A stretch of 64,000 bases of DNA from Aspidiotus rigidus (GCA_035079385.1 JAVHKY010000038.1:2170001-2234000), one strand, 5' to 3'. Counted from the stretch's first letter, positions 49,375 to 60,060 are shown. Program-made: numbers and translations. The notes: generated by a model from the sequence alone, not told the origin.

Positions 49375-49600
49375 CTAATGAATCTGTCTACGTGATTATA
49401 ATTTTCCGTATTTGTTTTTTGTTCACAGGTAAGGATCGGTGACCACTGATTATCTGCACAGAAATTCTAAAATAATTATCGAAGAATTTTCAACCAATAA
49501 TGGTAATTGTTCCAATTAACTATGTAACATTGTTTTGGAGGGAAGTGGGGAGAACTGGAGATAGATGGAAGTGAAAATTTTCTCGTCGTTTAACTGTGTG
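49375..49600 (+). repeat. Repeat copy 2 containing an acceptor-donor junction (shared with 19265-19505)
   Basis: Aligned with 19300-19480 across the junction. Landmarks are the T-rich tract, GTTCACAGGTAAG, GGTGACCACTGATTAT, AATTATCGAAGAATTTTC, AATGGTAATTGTTCC and TATGTAACATTGTTTTGGAG. Divergence is substantial (perhaps a third of sites, judged by eye), so the duplication is old. Confidence 0.6.
49406..49436 (+). promoter_or_regulatory. Candidate recursive splice site RP4
   Basis: CGTATTTGTTTTTTGTTCACAG, with the AG at 49428, is joined directly to GTAAGGATCG. This is the best-formed of the four junctions by eye. It keeps pyrimidine tract, AG and GTAAG in common with RP2 despite divergence of the flanks. 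Confidence 0.38.
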
Positions 49601-50370
49601 ACTTGAGCCCGGTTTGGGAAATATTGTAGCCCTCTTCCTCCCCCGCCTCGTGAATCCGTACCTTATGTATCTCATTCCCCTCTTTCAGTTGAAACGTTGA
49701 AATGCGATTGTGGACCAATATTTGAACCCATTCAAAATTCACTCTTCCATTTTGTTCCTCTTCATCTGTCAGTCTATCCATTTTTGTAATACTTTTTTTT
49801 TTCTTTTTGCGGGAAACTCGTTATCAGTTTTCTTGCGGGGCGGGGGGGGGGGGGAGCATCGTCGGAAAACGTCCGCAAACAAGAGCGCATATGCGCCCGA
49901 CTTTTGGGACGTCATCATTTTTGGATAACTGTCCTGGGGCTTTCGACTTTAATTACGTTATTGACCTCAGGTAGGTCGAGTTACTTTGCATAGAAAGAGG
50001 GCACCCTCAAGAAACGTCCGCGTGCGACTTCGTTTGATGAGTTGAGTCAGACTGTTTAGAAGAATTTGTCTAGGCTAGACCCAGTTCGGAGAAAAGCTTA
50101 ATGCGTGGCCGTCCTAAAGGAAGGTCGGGACGTGCACAGAACGGCAATCGAAGGTTCCATAAAAATGGAACATCGCCCTTCTAACAGTCTTCTGGAAGAA
50201 AATTGCGAATAATGGATTTGAGAATGATCGAATCGGATCGGCTTATGATGGACCCCCCCCCCTCTCAAATCACGTCTCGGGATGCTGAGATTTCTTGGAA
50301 GTACATTATGAAAAATCTTTCTCTCCTCAGTTCCAACTTCTAATGCCGCATTGAAACCAAGATATGGTAC
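49601..50370. other. Remainder of class B block
   Basis: Contains G13 at 49842-49854, C10 at 50253-50262, the reversed dispersed repeat at 49985-50085, and a small GGTTCCATAAAAATGGAAC hairpin at about 50153. No gene. Confidence 0.4.
49985..50085 (-). repeat. Dispersed TGACGTCA-family repeat, reversed short copy
   Basis: Read on the minus strand it gives GCCTAGACAAATTCTTCTAA, then an AACTCATCAAACGAAGTCGC segment and GCGGACGTTTCTTGAGGG. This matches 7825-7920 but lacks the bases of the TGACGTCA core. Confidence 0.5.
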
Positions 50371-52490
50371 AGGTTCATGAGAACGCTGCGTAAAGTTCGA
50401 GGAAGAGGAGGCATTGACGAGCTAAAGAAAGACAGGACTCGGAATATCTCTCGGTATATCCATGTACAAGGTCCGTCGGAAGTAGATTGGATAGTCGACG
50501 CTTAAACGTTCTCAAGTATCGTGCACGCTCTCTCGGGTCGAAACCGCGAGCTTCGGGCACAAGAAAATGCTTTCGCAAACCACGCTTGGTCGTTCTCGCG
50601 TACACGACACGACCACCAGTCTTTAACCACCTACGTATTTATACCTTTTCTGCAACCACTTTTCCTTTTCCACACGTATATCCGTGATGGGAACTTTCAA
50701 CTTTTAAGTGTCTTATAACAACACCCTTAAGAGTCGGAGAACGAGATAACCTAATTAGCAGAAAAATAAACAACGCCGCATATATACGTTTTCTCATTTT
50801 CGTATATGTATACGCGGTGTACATGTACACTCTCTAAAGAGTGTATAATAAATACGAGTAAATAGACGACGAAAATTTAATGAACTCATTTTTACAAACC
50901 GCGCGTTGCAACGAGGTAAGGTTCACGCTTCCTTAATTTTTGAAGTATAACTCGTTGTATTATAATACAAGTCTCTCGAAGTGTTATAGAGCTAGGGAAA
51001 GCGAAGTATGATGCGCTGCCGGGGGGGAGAAGGTACCACGGGGGTACGGTGTGCATAATAAGGTAGTAAAGCGCGTAATTATAACGCGTACAACCTTGTG
51101 AACATTATGTAGTCTATTAGAAACATTTTACGACAGGGGATTCATTTACTCCACGGCGACAGGCAATAAAACGCGAGGTGTATTTAAGTACTCGACGCTG
51201 CCAAAATCTGAAAAGAAAATACATAACGTAGGAGAGATAACGGCGTAGCATCATCGTACAGCGCTGCCGTCAAAGCCCCCAAAGTGACGTGTACGATACG
51301 TTTATTTCCTATTCTCATGGCATTTTTACCGCATTATTTAGTGAAATATGTATACGAATAAAAATAACGACGTCGATTTGTAATTATACAATTTTCGACA
51401 GCTGCTGCGACATAATAGGCGTCGAGAGTGCCGTTTTCGAGTAGTGACGTCAACCCCCTTATTGTTTCCTCATCGTCGATGACAAGACATACCGTATACA
51501 AAATGAAATGGAAAACCTTTGCCCCAGAATTAGTCGGTTCCAGGTCTGGTGCGTGCCTCGTATCACAATTTGGCAGTCCGGGACAAGTACACTTCTCTTT
51601 TCCTGGTGCGTTACAAATTCGAAGTGCCAAATTTTTCAGCGTGTTTATTTATACCGCGAGTATAGGTAGAGGCCAAGTGAACCGTGGCGAGATTTTCAGT
51701 CTAATGCTCTGTACTCCGACGGCGTATTGTCGCTTGACCTGGCGCTGCTGACGGCTGGCTGCCTCCATTTTTGGTGATACGAATTTACGATCATATAGCT
51801 ACATTTCAGGGAGGGTACGAGAATGCTAAACGTCGTTTTCGCAGTTCGACAGGAGGGTGGTGAGTTTATGTATAGGGACCGCGAATACAATTCGAATCTA
51901 ACAACGTTCTCGAGTTACCGCCGCTGATGCTGCCCTCGATTCGGGTGCGCGGATTTCGCATATGGTGCTGAGCGTAGCAAGACACGCGCAAATTGAGTAA
52001 AATGATTATTCTACTCAATTATTCGATTGTTGTGATGAAAAGAAATCAAGGCGATTGGAGTATACGCGTATATCTCCTGTAATAAAGATATACTGTACGT
52101 ACGTATATGTGAAAAGCGTATGTTAACGCATTGCGGAACGTTATATATTTTATAGGTGATCATTAACGCCCCAGCCTTTCATACGTATTAGTATATTACG
52201 TACTATAGAGCTGTCTATGTGGTCGACTTTAAATTAACAATAAAAAAAATAACGATTATTATTAATATTAAATCGATTTATTGTACATACCAAGAAAGGT
52301 TTTATGCAAGTCGTAAATACAAGGCTGTCTATGTACTTGGCAAATGTACAATGTACACGTATATTACAACCGCGAAATATTAAAACTGTCCGGTGGGCTG
52401 CGTTTTAATATGTGCGACTCACTCCCAAGTTTTATGGCTCGTGTGGAATAAGTATAGACGGGACGATGACGCGTAGTGCGAAATTTAACC
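50371..52490. other. CpG-rich non-coding block (class A)
   Basis: Holds a cluster of small palindromes near 50775-50844 and a Cys-rich minus-strand frame at 51334-51630 discussed under findings. The single TGACGTCA found outside class B is at 51445-51452. No gene is supported. Confidence 0.45.
50775..50844. repeat. Cluster of small palindromes
   Basis: A loose inverted repeat (GCCGCATATATACG against CGTATATGTATACGCGG) is followed by the perfect 14-bp palindrome GTGTACATGTACAC at 50817-50830. It overlaps the stem ACACTCT-CTAA-AGAGTGT at 50827-50844. Confidence 0.6.
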
Positions 52491-52595
52491 TCGGTGATTA
52501 TCTAGAGAGAATTTGATTTTAAGCAGAATTACAGTTACTTTATCTGCTGGTTGGATTTTCGAGGGGTACTCTGGAGCACGGAAAGATGGAGAGGA
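52491..52595. other. Class B lead-in to the inverted repeat
   Basis: A GGTACTCTGGAGCACGGAAA segment at about 52565-52584 weakly matches the reverse strand near 57510-57530, so the homology with the right arm may begin here. Confidence 0.35.
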
Positions 52596-53210
52596 CTTGC
52601 ATGCTTTTGTTTCCAGAAAAAGTTGTGCAACCGTCAATATTCAGGTTAAGCACCTTCCAGAACTTTGAAGGAGGGGGTCGTGTCACATTTTTCCGTCAGT
52701 GCGATCTGCAGACGAAAAGAAGATGGTTGGTAAAATCTTGAAAAACCCTCCTCTCCCCCTCTCTCGCAGAATAATCCGTGAAGAATGCTGCCGCCGCCGT
52801 CTTCGATACGCGTTTAGGTTCGGATGTATCAAAAAGTTCCTTCCAGGTCGTTTTCCTGTTGCAGTGTAGCGCTGGATCATCTCAGGTGGTCGGTTTTTTT
52901 CCAGTCTCTGCTCTGAGATAAAAAGTATTGAGAGGAAATCGCATATTTCTGTTCCATTTATTGAGAATGGAGCTGATAGAGAACCCTAAAATTTTAAAGG
53001 AAGAAAAAACACTGTCGAAATTTCAGTAAGTCGTATTCCAGAGGATCAAGAGCGAGGCGGTCGCATGTCTTTCCTTCACTGCAGTCAGCAGATGAAGGAT
53101 TCGTATTTCGTTGGTAAAATTGGAACACGATTTAGCGTTATTGAATTACACCCCCTCCCCGCTATTCTTGAAGAATAATTTCATTCTATTACGGTGGAGG
53201 AGGATCCTCG
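52596..53210 (+). repeat. Left arm of a ~650-bp imperfect inverted repeat
   Basis: Read forward it matches the reverse complement of 56548-57212. Shared landmarks in order are TTGCATGC.(T)TTGTTTCCA, AACCGTCAATATTCAGGTT, GTCACAT(T/C)TTTCC, a CTCTCGCA..(A)TAATCCGTG to GAAGAAT.CTGCC(G/A)CCGCCGTC segment, CTCTGAGATAAAAA, GCATATTTCTGTTCCATTTA, CTTCA(C/T)TGCAGTCAGCA, TTGGTAAAAT(T/C)GGAACA and GCGTTATTGAAT. A further ~60-bp match (about 53283-53345 with 57607-57668) lies outside the colinear order, hinting at tandem origin. Confidence 0.8.
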
Positions 53211-54114
53211 AATGAAATTTCACTCTGAGACAGAAGAGTGAAGAGGAGGGAATTTTTGGTATTGCTTACTATTTTTTAGATTTTACTCCTTCATTTCTCT
53301 ACCCTCATCTGGTATCATTTAAAAATCCAGAAAATTTAGTTATTTACCCTTCCCCCTCCCCTTCGCAATTATAATTTTATCGCGAATCGAATTCTTATTC
53401 GTCTTAGAAAATCTGAAAGTATTTTAATTGACAAATTCTTCACTTAGCCCCCTCTCCTCTTCTCTAGGTCTCGTGGAGCCCTCTTTCGCCTCTCTCTGTT
53501 TCAGATTGAATTCTTTTTCGAAAACTTCTTCGAGATTATTCTGCAAAAGAGGAGGAGGAAGGGGAGTCTACAACTTTGAATTGTGCTCCGATCTCAAAAC
53601 CCCATGAAATTTTAAACGTTGGAAAATTTGGATATCAACGGTTACATCTTCATTTGTAGTTTTGGAACAGTCAATTGAAAACATTTACACGCAAATCTTC
53701 TCCCTCCCCTTTCACGGCACGCAGAGTCACTTCCATCGCGTTTGACTTGCCCCCCGCTTCTTTACAGAAGGAAGGATGAAGGGAAGGAATCAGCTTACTT
53801 GATGACGAGAATTTATTGTTGCTGCAACGATTCGAATTCAGAGAAAATCACAAACTATTTCATCCCTCATATAGAAGGCTGCTCTTTCGGAACTAGAATT
53901 TTCCAGCCTTGATTAGTAAAAACGTTCTCAAGTCTTACTGCCTAGACTAATTCTTGTGGCTCTTCACTGCTTCTCCAAACTTTCCATTTAAGTGAAATAA
54001 ACATTTTTGAATATTGTTTTCGTTTCGATTGAGCAGTCTGTGCTCAATATAGATTCTTTCTGGCTTCTTGCGAAAATTTCAAAAAATTTTCCTCTACTAA
54101 AAATATACTAGCCG
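53211..54114. other. CpG-poor spacer, no recognised gene (class B)
   Basis: Pyrimidine-rich and G-rich words alternate. The piece 53283-53345 (CATTTCTCTACCCTCAT, GGTATCATT) matches the reverse strand at 57607-57668. No gene. Confidence 0.4.
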
Positions 54115-54485
54115 CAGGCCTGCTCGGGCCGCAGGTGGCTCGCGAAGCACTCTCGTGCGGCCCGCGAACGAATTTCAGAAAACTCAAAAAGTAGTAGAAA
54201 CCTTACGATTTCATGACACGATTTGATTTCATAATACAAGTAGGATACAAAGATTTTTTTTTTTAATGCATGCAAACATGTATGAAGAAAAAAAATAATG
54301 TTGAAAAAATAGGAAAGTAATCTAATCAATGTGATGGCTGTCTTTGTTTTGGAATATTTCCCCTTTAATTATCGTTCTACATTACAATAAAATCGTTATT
54401 AAATATAGGTAAACGATTTGCGGCCCGCGGAAATTTCGGGAGCCACAGATGCGGCCCGCGAGTCGTAAAAGTTTGAGCAGGCCAG
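54115..54485. mobile_element. Non-autonomous hAT-like DNA transposon (371 bp)
   Basis: Terminal inverted repeats CAGGCCTGCTC (54115-54125) and GAGCAGGCCAG (54475-54485) differ at one of 11 positions. Candidate 8-bp target duplications flank it: ACTAGCCG before and TGTAGCCT after, five of eight alike. Just inside both ends are GC-rich GCGGCCCGCG blocks (near 54158 and 54450) paired with a GGTGGCTCGCG or GGGAGCCACAG block, while the centre is AT-rich. GCGGCCCGC-rich ends and 8-bp duplications are known from hAT elements. No transposase ORF is present. Confidence 0.6.
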
Positions 54486-54530
54486 TGTAGCCTGTTCCTG
54501 ACCGTACTGCTCGACCCATGTCTGCTTGAT

Positions 54531-56215
54531 AGGATGAAGAAATTCGTCGTCGTCCGATCACCTCTCGCGAACTCTCACTCTATAAAGCGAGCTACAAACA
54601 AACCACGCTTTACGTTTCGAGAAAATTCGAAAAGTTCGAGCGAGGAGTGAATTGGAAAAGTCGAGAAAAATCATCCTCGTCCCGACACTATGGAAGACCT
54701 AATCGTTTTGAATTTGCTAGGCGGGGGCGGACGGAAGGTAATACGTTTAACTCCACGTACGTATACGTGTGTAACGATGAAAAATTAGAAGGCTTCACTT
54801 ATTGCTACACTTATTGTCGAGGATACGGCTATGTAGAGTCGTAAAATAAAAGAAATGAGGCTAATTTTCGTATACCGAAAGTTTTCGTAAAAGTGATGCG
54901 CGCCGAAGGCGTGTGTGCGTGTGTATGCGATTTGAAACTGCCTTGCCTTTTTGTACATTTCACCAATTCGTTTCTAGCACGCTCCCCGAAGGAAGATAGC
55001 GGGTATAATGTTTCGGCATTTTTTATTCGCGAGGCCCAAATTTGCGTCTCGTACCGACTTAAATTTTTAGCCGGCAGTTTGTTTTATCTCGTTCGCCTTT
55101 AATGGTAAACGTTTTATCAGTCTTCCTTTGCTCGTTTTCGTGGTATATGTCAGAAGAAAGTACCGGGCTCGATAGGTATCCATCGGCCATCTCTTTATAT
55201 TATTGTATTACGGCTTTTATCGTTGTCATCACGACGTATATTTTCCGAAAATAACTCAAAATCGATATAATTTTCTCGAGCTTAACGTATACGGATTCGC
55301 ACGCTATAGAGTGATGTAAATTCGAGTTTAAGATTCGAGAGCGATGTGATATTTTTACCATTTTGGTCCCCCTCCTTTCTGTATCTGTACATGACAGTAT
55401 ATATACGCGAATTATAGTACAAAGTTACTCGTGTCTACCGCGCTGTATAGTCGAGATATGGCCAATAACCTTTCTCGAATGACTTGATAAGAAAAAGATT
55501 ATTCTGGCTTGCTGTTTTCTTCGCGCTAATGTATAGGCTTATCGAATTCGCTAATGGTGCAATAACGTGCTTTCGTAATATTATATACGAATGTAAGTCG
55601 AAAACGTTTATATTTATTAGAGGGTTACCCGTTTTTATCGTTCGCTCCTCGAATGTATTTATATAGTATGTATACGACCCAAGGTGTATAGAGCTTTCGC
55701 CGCCCTTTTCTGACGTCGCTTCTATAGAGTGAGTGTACTTTACGCAACCGTGCTGCCAAGAGAGGGTAACACGCTGTATGGTATGCGCGAAATGAATTCG
55801 TTAGGTATACAAAAATGAAATAGTGTATACGTCCACTTATATTCGGTGTATGCGGTCGTGCTGCGCTCGATTGTGTACACACAAATATAACGCAACCGAC
55901 GAATGTATGTTTATCGACGAGAAAAAGTGCCCGATATGGAATGTTTGCGAAGTGAAGAAGTGTCGATGCTGGCTCTGAGTGCTGGTGGACCGTGGGATCG
56001 TACGAGGAAGATTTTGGGGGAGAGAGAGTGTGTTTCTTGGGTCGTAGTTGGCGTACGGTTACTTTTAGAGAGATGGGCCCGAATCTACGTTTCGATGAAG
56101 GACACGCTTCTAATTGCTATTTTAGATAGAAGAGATGAAACCATTATTTTTGCCATATTTTCAATTATGGAAGAGTCGTCCTATTCTAGAGAGCGTGTGA
56201 AGATGTGTAACTAAG
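54531..56215. other. CpG-rich non-coding block (class A) inside the inverted-repeat spacer
   Basis: CpG-rich, similar in texture to the other class A blocks. Open frames at 55903-56214 (plus) and 55625-55882 (minus) have no recognised domain. Confidence 0.45.
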
Positions 56216-56547
56216 ATGGGTGGCCGACTGGTGATCAAGTTTGCCAACTGTAGAGCCTGTACATCTATAGCCTGAGAAACATGAAGACAACACGTTGTTA
56301 GGCCCCCTTTTCAATAGTTGTATCTCATTCGATGCGTACGCCCGCTAATCTTGAGCACCTCCTCACTATCAAATTTTTTCCCTCGTTCTTCAAGTCGGTC
56401 ATAGTACTCGGATCGAAACTGCCAATGATTCAAATCGTGAATCATTATCTATTTTGCAGGCTGTAAACTTGAATACCGAAGGAAATTTGATATCGTTCTG
56501 CGGTTGACTGTGTAGTTGAAGAAACTTTAAATCATGACTGAGCCATC
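56216..56547. other. Class B flank of the right arm
   Basis: CpG-poor. The homology between the arms fades out near 56545. No gene seen. Confidence 0.35.
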
Positions 56548-57212
56548 TAAGGATGCTCCACCATAGCGAAGTGAAAGGTAGGGTGTGATTCAATAACGCT
56601 TTATCATGTTCCGATTTTACCAACAAAGTATGAATCCTTTATTTGCTGACTGCAATGAAGAAAGGACACGAGGCCGTCCCGCTACGGATCCTCAATAGAC
56701 TGTCAAAGTTCTGGAAGGCGGCTTACTAGAATTTTGACTGTTCTGTCTTCATTTACAAGTTTGGGATTCTTCATCACTCAGCTTACTTAGTTGATTGAGC
56801 AACGTTCAATAAATGGAACAGAAATATGCAATTTCCCTTCCCCCATTTTTATCTCAGAGTAGAGAATGGACAAAAACCGTCTACCCAAAATGACCCAGCA
56901 GTACACGACCTAGAGGACGCTCAAGGAAAAAGCTGATAGATACACCCAAATCATCAGCTCATCGAACCTAAAAGCGTAGCGGAGACGGCGGTGGCAGGAT
57001 TCTTCACGGATTACTGTATGCGAGAGGGGAAAGGAGGGTGATTTTATCTACCATTCAAAGAATCCATCTTCTTCTCATCTGCTGATTGTAATGAAGGAAA
57101 GATGTGACACCCTCTTCCCCCCCGCACCCCCATCCTCAGGGGACCGCCCAACCTGAATATTGACGGTTACGCGCCTCTTTTTTGAGTGAATATTGGAAAC
57201 AAGAGCATGCAA
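56548..57212 (-). repeat. Right arm of the ~650-bp imperfect inverted repeat
   Basis: The minus strand matches 52596-53210 in order. Differences include indels near 57118-57135 (a C-rich insertion) and within the central part. The left arm is G-rich where this arm is C-rich, as expected for opposite orientation. Confidence 0.8.
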
Positions 57213-57950
57213 TTGTTTACCGCCCCTAAAAATCCAATAAACCGTAAAAAAGTCCATCAACTTCAATAAAAAAATTGAGATTTGAATCCCTAGGTTGAGT
57301 AGGATTTTTCTTTCTAAATTTGACGGTATTTTAAGGCGAATTGTCACATTCAGAGATGGTCTGGACCCCTGACACCGCTGCAATTATGATTTTGTGAAAG
57401 ACCTTTCAAGAGTCCTATAGAAGTCTAATATTTTCAATGTTTGAATTTGGTAGACACCTTAAATTCCCCCCCCCCCCCCCTTCTCACTCTTATAGCGCGC
57501 GAAATTATTTCCGGTGCTTCAGAGTACCCGGATAATTCCGTTTTTGTCTTTACCCTTCTCCTCTCTTCAATGATAGAAGTTCAATCAGCAGATCCATTTG
57601 AGGGGGGGGGGCAGACAACTAAAGCTGAATTCTTGAATGACACCAAATAAGGGTAGAGAAATGGAGGAATGTGGATGGTTTTATAGTTACGATGAAAAAT
57701 CGAGAAAATCGACTCCGCTGACCCCCCCCCCCCCTCTCCATCGCCCTGACCATGATTAGACAACATTGTAGAACTAAGAATCACCAATTAAACTCCACGA
57801 AGACCTGCACTGGTCGAACTTTAATACGAAAACTTTCCAAAGCGTTGGAACGTGGAAGCTGTCCAGCAACAGCGTTTACGGCGGTAGATACTTAGGTTGA
57901 GGTCATGAAACCATCATGAAGCTTCGTGTCAAGGTCACGATCTCCGAATA
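57213..57950. other. C/G-run-rich class B stretch
   Basis: Three long homopolymers lie within 270 bp: C15 at 57466-57480, G10 at 57602-57611 and C13 at 57722-57734. The segment 57607-57668 matches the reverse strand of 53283-53345. No gene seen. Confidence 0.5.
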
Positions 57951-60060
57951 TTTCAGTTTCTCAGCGTACTGAGATTCAATTATTTTTTTTTCTTTCACGC
58001 TTTACGATCGAAAAGCGACACATCATACGACGCTTCATTTCCTCGTGTGCGATAGCGATCAAACTTCTTCCTAAAATTCTCTACCGATGACTCGCTGTTG
58101 CGGAAAAATACTTCTTCGTAAACCACAAGAAGTGCGAAGCGAACTCATACCGCAAGTGAACCGAGAAAAGGTCGTTGGCAAAGATGAAGGTAACTCGCTG
58201 ACGATCATAAGAGACGCGAGAGCGCGATAAACATAGAGGAAAAGAATAATTTGGTTATATACTGTTTGCGTATTTATACGTATAATAAGTACGACTTTGC
58301 CCTCTAAACATGCGTTCATGTCTTCAGCTGTTTCCGTGAATACCGAGTGCTGGTATAGCGTATATTCTTATTTTGGCGACGCGACCGATACGGCAAGACT
58401 AAAAAAACTGGCCGAAGGCCAATAACGCGCGGCAGCTACACTCGCGAGTACACCAACAACAAGGCCGCGAAGTCTATCCATAACCTTCTAGCGGCCATCT
58501 ACCTCGCCTCATCGGTGTGGTCGTCCAACTTTCTTGCCACACAGGCCATACAGCATCGCACACACTCACTCCAGCATCATGCGTGTACGTACACGAAATT
58601 TGGCCGCAGAATATTTTCTAACGCATTTCTGCGGCTTATCGATAATTACTACGTAAATACCGCAAATAAAAGTATTATCGACAAGGCTTCGTATATCGAT
58701 TTTTCCCTATTTCGAACTTTGACACTCGTCAACGACGTCGTAAACTTACTAATTACCTGAGTCGACGACCGACGAATTTTGCGGAAAAATTGTAAACGAA
58801 ATATACCACGCCGCGCGTTCATTAGAATACAATTTCGATATATTTAGGGAGTGTGATTTGCCTCCTTTCAAAGAAGGAAAAAAACCTTCGCGATTATAAA
58901 AATGAAATACGAATTGACATTTTCGTAATAACGTGATGTCGAGAGAGAAAAATCAATATCTTACACTGTTTCCTATCTCCCTCCGCTCTTTCTATCTCAC
59001 ACTCGTCATCCTCTATATATACGATACTACACTACCGTTTTTCGCGAGTGATAAATCTTACTCATTGCGAAATTTCCAAAAAAGATTTCAAGGCAACTTT
59101 TAGGAGAGAACGACGACGACAACAACAGAATCGACGACAGCAACCGTCGACGTTTTTCTCGCTCCCTCTTTCGCTCTCGCGCGCTGCTTCCGAAATCTTG
59201 ATTTCTACGTCATTTATGCTTTTTATACCCAAAACTATTAAATTACGTTACGTAAAATATTTCGCGAATTTATCAGGTAATGACATTTTGCACGCGCGTA
59301 TTTCGTATTTCTCGCGCGTAATTTAATTTCGCCACCCCGCGATGAATTTCCAATTTTGTATAATATGTTGTATATCATAGGGAAAACGGCGGCGGCTGAA
59401 CGTTTAATATTTCTTGATAATGAGAACGGTTCTGTATACTTCTATAACATAGTGACGAAAGCAGCATCGCTTCTTATTCATGATGACGCTCTTACATTCA
59501 TTCGAATGGAAGAAGCATCTTCGCGTGTAAAGGACTTCTCGCAGAGTCGTTGTTCTAATCCCTTTCGAATCTCGGAATTTCCAGACTTACACAACAGCAT
59601 CTTAATGACTGAGCAGTCACTTGCATCGTACTTGAGATTCGTCAATCGTGGATTTAATGAAGGACCGACCATCTCGAACTTTAATCCCTTATGATACGGC
59701 TTCGTTCAAAAACTTGAACGTTGGTAAAATACAATGCACACAACACTATCCTAGAAGACTTATGGAGTAGAAGTCTATCAGTATGGGCGGATAGGTTGTC
59801 AAGGCGGCGAACGAGTTACAAATCCATTGTAGCGCCTGACACAGCCCTTCTTCCGTTGCGTGTGAAAGGTTTTCGAGAACAAAATGTAATATACGTTCAA
59901 GTTCATCACACGCGCCGAGAAACCGAAAAATATTTCTTCATAGCTAGAACTTTTTCGAGGTCAAGTCGCATTTATTATTTATCAGTATTATTCAAGGTGT
60001 TGAAAGATTTTCGAACATCGAAAAAATTGCGCAACATTTCTTCACCTGTCTATTAGGGGA
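57951..60060. other. CpG-rich non-coding block (class A)
   Basis: Includes a notably GC-rich patch at about 58375-58575 (CTGGCCGAAGGCCAA, ACGCGCGGCAG, GGCCGCGAAG words). Plus-strand frames of 112 (59356-59694) and 111 (59721-60056) codons are consecutive in different frames, but neither shows a recognised domain or clear flanking splice sites. Confidence 0.45.

Noticed and set aside
59356..60056. Consecutive plus-strand ORFs of 112 and 111 codons
   Set aside because: Different frames, no splice sites linking them, no recognisable homology; not enough to call a gene.
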